Source: Maratus speciosus
Taxonomy: Eukaryota; Arthropoda; Arachnida; Araneae; Salticidae
Length of the DNA stretch: 64,000 nt
Assembly: GCA_963932465.1 (NCBI GenBank)
Contig: OZ010793.1
Span: 366,820,459-366,884,458, forward strand
Direction: 5' to 3'
The notes below the pieces were generated by a model that saw nothing but the letters and a program-made list of their open reading frames with translations, had not been told where the DNA came from and searched no databases. A program made the position numbers and the translations under genes. Of this stretch, positions 59,325 through 64,000 are shown piece by piece; within the stretch, counting starts at the first letter, position 1, and every line of letters starts with the position of its first letter.

Positions 59325-60180
59325 GTTACATTATTAGATCTAATTCCGCGATTTCCTTATCTTATTCTAAATTACTACTTTATATTCACCAAATCCTTAT
59401 CCTTAAATAATCTCTATCGTTAACTCTGTTAAATTCTCTTTAATTTAATGTCTCACTTGTCTAAATCGCTTAAATATTACGATTTTAGTATTCTTAAACT
59501 AAATGTTCCATTTCCGCGCTTTTTTCTTTCGAGAATATTTTTTTAGCTTCCATTTTTACTTTCCCGCGCATTTCTGAGGTTATCCTTTTTCACTTCAAAT
59601 TCATCCGCTTGCTCTGTCCGCACTCTTTATCTGACGTGACATTCTTAATTATTCATTGGTTGAGAGCGCGATCTACGTCATATTTGTATCGTTACATTGG
59701 AGGAACAAAAAGTCGATACTCGCTGTGTTTCAGCAAAATTTGTCGTATTTCTACTTTGATAACTTCCCCTGGTCGCCGTCTGATATTTTCTATTATCTAT
59801 AATTGCTTACCCATGATTAAATACTACGTAACGATGGCTTGATTTAAATTGAATTGGTGGAAACTGCACCGCCGAAAGCTCTTTAAATAAAACCCTGAGT
59901 TAAATTACGCATTGTCTCAATTATTCCGGAGAAACCTACACTGGATAAATGTGTTACCTGGCCTACCACTCGATGACTGCAACTACCTTCCAATATCCAT
60001 ATTGATTTACTACGAAACATTCTATTTCAGCTTAATCTAATGTACGGCTTCCAGATAGATTATTCATTTACTATGACATCGAAGCTAACCACACTTTCGA
60101 AGGACCATATAACGTAATATCGTTATATATATATAGTTATGTTAAGTATAAAAAATTCTAAACTATAATATACAAGATAA
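58471..60180. other. Unassigned stretch, possibly LTR-derived
   Basis: 58480-58680 is GC-richer than the rest. On the minus strand AATAAA near 58540 is followed by GT-rich DNA, as in a polyadenylation region. On the plus strand a second AATAAA lies near 59888, followed by GTCTCAATTATTCC. These resemble parts of retrotransposon LTRs, but paired ends, a primer binding site and coding domains are not visible. (TA)n tracts lie near 59098 and 59290. Confidence 0.3.
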
Positions 60181-60192
60181 CACAAAACAAAT

Positions 60193-60225
<33 letters not shown>

Positions 60226-61619
60226 TAAATACATTATTACACATGTCATTTTATCCTTGTACGAAAAAATTAAAACATTTACTTTCAAAAAAATAAAATG
60301 ATATATATAAGAAAAATGCACAAACCTGACCAAAGTCAGATTCGAAATCCCAATACGCAGAGGGTCTTCCAATTAATTTCTGTATTCAATGTTTGCTAAT
60401 TCGTTTCTCAAAAACAACTCTGTACATATAAAGCATATTGATAACATTTCTAACTATACTGTAAAAAAAAGCAGTTTTTTTTTTTTTTTTTAAATCTACG
60501 AAAACATAATATAACCAAGTACGAAAATACACAATAACTTTGAACATGAAACATGTTAAACATGATTTCAAAAAGCATATTTTGTTAGAAAGCCAATATA
60601 TTTTCGAGATTGAAAGAAATATTTATAAAAACAAAGTTTTTTCCTTTTTCCCTTGTTGCCACTGATTTTCGGAAACATTACCGGGTAGTTTTTATAGTGT
60701 ATTAATCAATTTTCTCAAACCGAAATATTGGTGTTTAGGATGCTATTAGTTCTCAATTAATTCTCAATGTTCTCAATTTCAGCTGCGTAATTGAATTTAT
60801 ACATGTATATGAGTAATAAAATAATCAAAATAATATTGATTTTAAGGTTAATGTTAATTCCGTAATTTATCAGGTTTCCTTTAAAACACGCATGTTTTGA
60901 TAACATGAAAATGCTTACTTGAAAACTGATACTTGGGCCGGCTTGATACGTCGCGCGGGGCCCTCACAAAACAGTTAACGGGGCCTGTATACTGAAATAT
61001 AGGACTAATGCAGTTCTTTTTTAAATTGTACATATATCATAGGATAATATATAATATAGATAACTAAATGTGTAAAAAATACCGCTACTTTCAGATTTAA
61101 ATGTGCATAATTATTAATTTCGCAAAATACTCTATCCTTTATAATATTTTAAATATTTATTTTTTGCTTTCGCAGTTACTTCCAGGATCATCAAAGTTAT
61201 ATATTCACCGACAATTATATCAATTTTGCCTGTAAGAAATAAAGTTAATATACTCACGAAGAATAATTTAAAAACAAGTCTAGAGCAAATATATTACTAT
61301 TTTATGCAACTAGAACGTTATTTCGAATTGTATAGAGAGACTCAGGGCCCTTAATAGACCCCAACTGGCGCGGGCAGCCGCCCCGTTTTCCGATCGTTGC
61401 AAGACAACCTCCCCTCCCCCTAAAAACATCTTACGATATCAGGTGCCAGACCACCACTGCCCCCCAAAGTGATATCGTTATATGTGTACAGGCCCTTAAT
61501 TTCTAAAAAATGTATTTCTTTTACCTATGTATGTAGTGTTACATTGTCACGGAGTTAAGAAAAAATGTATACAAGAAAAATAAATCAATCTTCGCAGCAA
61601 TTTGAGCATTTTTAATACA
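60181..61619. other. AT-rich sequence; short GC-rich element edges
   Basis: T runs near 60194 and 60475. Patches near 60936-60990 (GCGCGGGGCCCTC) and 61370-61440 (GGCGCGGGCAGCCGCCCC) look like remnants of GC-rich transposon ends. No gene. Confidence 0.4.
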
Positions 61620-61790
61620 CTGGCCTCCAAAAGTTAAGGAACAGGGATTGGATGCTTTCGATTGTACACGGCTTGTCGAATATCTACCCAAAATTATTGG
61701 CGAATTGTTCTTGAACTTCTGAAATGTAAAGAACATGGTTGATTTCATATTTCTCGGTGAAGATTTAGTCGGGGGGACAATTAGGGGGCT
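61620..61790 (+). mobile_element. Truncated Tc1/mariner end
   Basis: After TA at 61618-61619, CACTGGCCTCCAAAAGTTAA then GGAACAGG is a Tc1/mariner-type terminus. No matching right end lies in the window. It is a third Tc1-type family here, distinct from elements A and B. Confidence 0.5.
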
Positions 61791-61797
61791 GATAAAA

Positions 61798-61968
61798 AAT
61801 GGCCATAATTTTTTTTTTTCAAAAAAAATTATGGCAATTTTTTTTTTCCATTCTGACCAGAAAATCAGAGTTCTAACTTTTTACGACTGCTCTTTCATCT
61901 TCACCTAACGCTTCATTTATAATGGCTGTTTCATAATAATAGAAACCACCAGTCCACCAGAAGAAATT
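61798..61968. mobile_element. pogo-type MITE, copy 3 (truncated)
   Basis: Contains the centre (AATGGCCATAATTTTTT) and one arm: CCAGAAAATCAGAGTTCTAA, GACTGCTCTTTCATCTTCAC and the CATAATAATAGAAACC phrase of copies 1 and 2. The other arm and both termini are missing. Confidence 0.8.
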
Positions 61969-61983
61969 GAAGTAATGGAGATT

Positions 61984-62022
61984 CCGGGGGCGACACTAAA
62001 TTCTGAAAAAGCAAAATTCCTG

Positions 62023-62062
<40 letters not shown>
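61984..62062. repeat. Phrase shared with 12685, next to the MITE
   Basis: CGACACTAAATTCTGAAAAA followed by AATTCCTGTTCT occurs here and at about 12689-12724, both times a short distance past a copy of the MITE. A long T run follows here. Confidence 0.65.
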
Positions 62063-62275
62063 GCTATACCTATTTTTCAGAAATTTTGCACATTGTTTTA
62101 TACTCTGAGGGAGGATTAAAAGCAGTCTAAAGAAATTCCAACTATTTTATAAAAATATTTATTATTCTTTTTATTTTCTTCTATCTTCAATAGAAGAAAG
62201 TACTGTAATCGAAATTGTTTTCAGCTTCCGGTTTTGGACAGATTTACACGTTTTAGGACTCAGAGATCCCCCAAA
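62063..62275. other. AT-rich spacer
   Basis: Nothing recognised. Confidence 0.5.
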
Positions 62276-62640
62276 ATATGTTTATGCAATTTGTCTGTCT
62301 GTCCATGGGTCCGTGTGTCGCCATACATCGAAAAGTGTATGTAGTTATGCATAGAGTTGAACCAAATTTCTGTATATGTTTTGGGCTATGGCCAGCAGGT
62401 TCTCCATTAATTTGGAAATATTTCGCCGGAAGGGGGGGCTGTATTAGTGATTTTTGTGCCATTTTCATTTTTGTATCATCGAAAACAGTATGAAGTTATG
62501 CATAGAATTGAACCAAATTTCATATTTATTGTTTTGGCTATGGTAAGCAGGTCCTCCTTGAATTTCGAAATATGCCGCCAAAAGGGGGCGCTGTAATAGC
62601 GATCTTTGTATAATTTTCTATTTTTTTTAGTTCTGTTGTC
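62276..62640 (+). repeat. Tandem repeat, ~150 bp x 2
   Basis: AGTTATGCATAGARTTGAAC then CAAATTTC, GGCTATGG, AGCAGGTYCTCC and GCCGSAAGGGGG recur at about 62342 and 62492. Preceded by TGTCTGTCTGTCC, as seen in other dispersed repeats of this window. The 71- and 64-codon frames run across it. Confidence 0.75.
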
Positions 62641-63655
62641 CATCGGCGGCTCGTGCAGTGAACTTTGCATCCTGCTAAACCGGTTATTCGCAAACAGCTG
62701 ATGTACAATAGAATAACGAAAAACTATTCATTTTAATAAATATCATGATCTAAATTAATTCGTTTTTACTCCGATTAATTGATTGAAGCAGAAATTTAAG
62801 ACAGAAATCAAAGCTGGTATAGCACCGAACTAATAATATTAAAGTATTAACATTCATAACTACTTTTTGAAATATTAAAATGTACAGGGGTGCGCCGACA
62901 CAGTGTGCAAAGTGTGCAGCGCACACAGGCGCCGAAGTAGTAAAGGCGCCAAAAATTTCAGTTGAGGAGAAAATACTTTAAAAAAAATCCTTAATTTACT
63001 TAAACTAAATGTATTGCATTTTCTTGACATCTCAATTATGTTTTGTAGATTTACCTGAGACAAACTTTGTTATAGATATTTTATTCTTTTTGTTATTATT
63101 ATGTATTTATTTCTTTTTATTCTACTTCTGAGTCTCCTAATAAGTGATTTAAACGTAGACATCTCAAAACATTCAATAAACAGAGGCGCACCTCGTGTAG
63201 TTGTAAACAATGAAAGGCGCCATAATTAATATGGCCGAAAACATGCAACACCATTATTTCACTGTAGTGGTGGTAAATAAATATACAATTTTATTCCCAC
63301 AGGGGCTAAATTCCACTTTTATTTTAATAGAAAGCTTTTCCTTACTGCCGAATTTCTGTCATAAAATTATTATTCGGGAAATTATACAATTACTTCGGAA
63401 AATTATTCAGAAAATTAATATTCGGAAATATTGGTAAAAATTTCCTCTGTGCTAATCAGGCCATGAATAGTGGTAGAAGGTGAAGGGGTCTGTAAGTGAA
63501 GGGGCCAGAAATCTTAATCACTAAATAACAAATTAATAACATTAAATAATTAACACTAAATAACGATCACTGGTAACAATTAAAAGAACCCTATTCAAAT
63601 ATTATTGATTTTTTAGAAAACATACTTTTAAGTGGATTCGCCGGAGATGCATTGG
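62641..63655. other. AT-rich; GCGCC-rich patch
   Basis: Between 62884 and 62955 CAGGGGTGCGCCGACACAGT, AGCGCACACAGGCGCC and AAAGGCGCCAAAA resemble the subterminal style of the 37001 hAT element. A related GGCGC phrase is near 63183-63220. No paired ends; no gene. Confidence 0.35.
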
Positions 63656-64000
63656 GCAGCCCTGGATTAGAGCGGAATTCCCAGGCCCGGTCTCGGCCCG
63701 TTTATATTTTTGTGTTCGTGACCCAGCTTGTACATAAATCAGTGAAAACAGGCCCGGCCCGACTCAATTTCTACAAAAAATACCCCCTTTTTTAACATAC
63801 AGTTAAAATGCTTTTAAAGAATACTACATACATATTTATGAAGAAATGTATCCTCAAAACAGAAAGTATACACAACAGACCATTAATGATTACTTAGACT
63901 AGACTTTTCAGCATTGAAATAAAGATTCATTAAAAAAATTAATGTAGTTTAGAATAAGAGAAAGAAAAAAGAGGGTTAAAAACATAATAACTTTTGAAGT
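63656..64000 (+). mobile_element. GGCCCGG-rich hAT-like element, copy 3 (cut by window edge)
   Basis: CAGGCCCGGTCTCGGCCCG near 63692 and AGGCCCGGCCCGACTC near 63751 are followed by sequence that matches 45380-45560 on the opposite strand (GACTTTTCAGCATTGAAATA, TAGTTTAGAATAAGAG). Continues past the window end. Confidence 0.5.

Noticed and set aside
58471..60120. Solo LTR
   Set aside because: Polyadenylation-like signals are present on both strands, but no paired TG...CA ends, target duplication or primer site could be identified.

Overview
This window looks like gene-poor, transposon-packed nuclear DNA from an animal with a large, AT-rich genome, most probably an arthropod (perhaps an arachnid or hemipteran; the exact group is inference). 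No bacterial-style gene clusters, ribosomal RNA genes or CRISPR arrays are visible. Almost all open frames are short and AT-driven, and no intact host protein-coding gene was recognised. Protein-coding remnants that can be recognised all belong to mobile elements: two dead Tc1/mariner-type DD34E transposases and a 3' fragment of an RTE-type LINE reverse transcriptase.

Layout. 0-9 kb: AT-rich sequence with a TTAA-bounded piggyBac-like candidate, one copy of an ~800 bp dispersed repeat, a ~2.9 kb foldback structure and one copy of a repeat whose ~145 bp monomers carry a recurring CCCTGTA motif. 9.6-23.6 kb: two hAT-type elements with perfect 8 bp target duplications, a pogo-type palindromic MITE, a degenerate tandem region, a 28 bp perfect palindrome, a pogo-like element with subterminal tandem repeats, and two foldback elements. 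24.8-24.9 kb: a GC-richer island that reads like a non-coding first exon with initiator and splice donor on the minus strand, the best candidate for a host gene part. 26-33 kb: second copies of the dispersed families and a GGCCCGG-rich hAT-like element.

34.4-40.0 kb: a 1,525 bp Tc1-like element, then a nest of elements: an outer mariner-like pair of ends encloses a hAT element, which itself contains a pogo-type MITE and a second Tc1-like element; the outer element also carries two tRNA-like short repeats in opposite orientation. 40.9-48.4 kb: a 1,232 bp hAT, an 87 bp x5 tandem repeat, duplicated segments and AT-rich DNA.

48.8-55.06 kb: a striking two-block higher-order array of about 14 monomers with a regular 326-327 bp period. 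Monomers carry paired YY1/Pho-type sites (GCCGCCATTTT and AAGATGGCGG) and six retain an identical-length 58-codon frame. The first block is interrupted by a 1,513 bp element with CACTGTAAAAAAA ends and a complete tRNA-like cloverleaf. 55.1-64 kb: direct repeats enclosing a long inverted repeat, the RTE fragment ending in (TGA)n, a hammerhead-ribozyme-like segment, a possible LTR-like unique stretch, and further truncated Tc1, pogo and hAT pieces.

The elements do not form a pathway. The window records successive waves of insertion, and several insertion events can be dated relative to each other by nesting and by uninterrupted paralogous copies within the same window.
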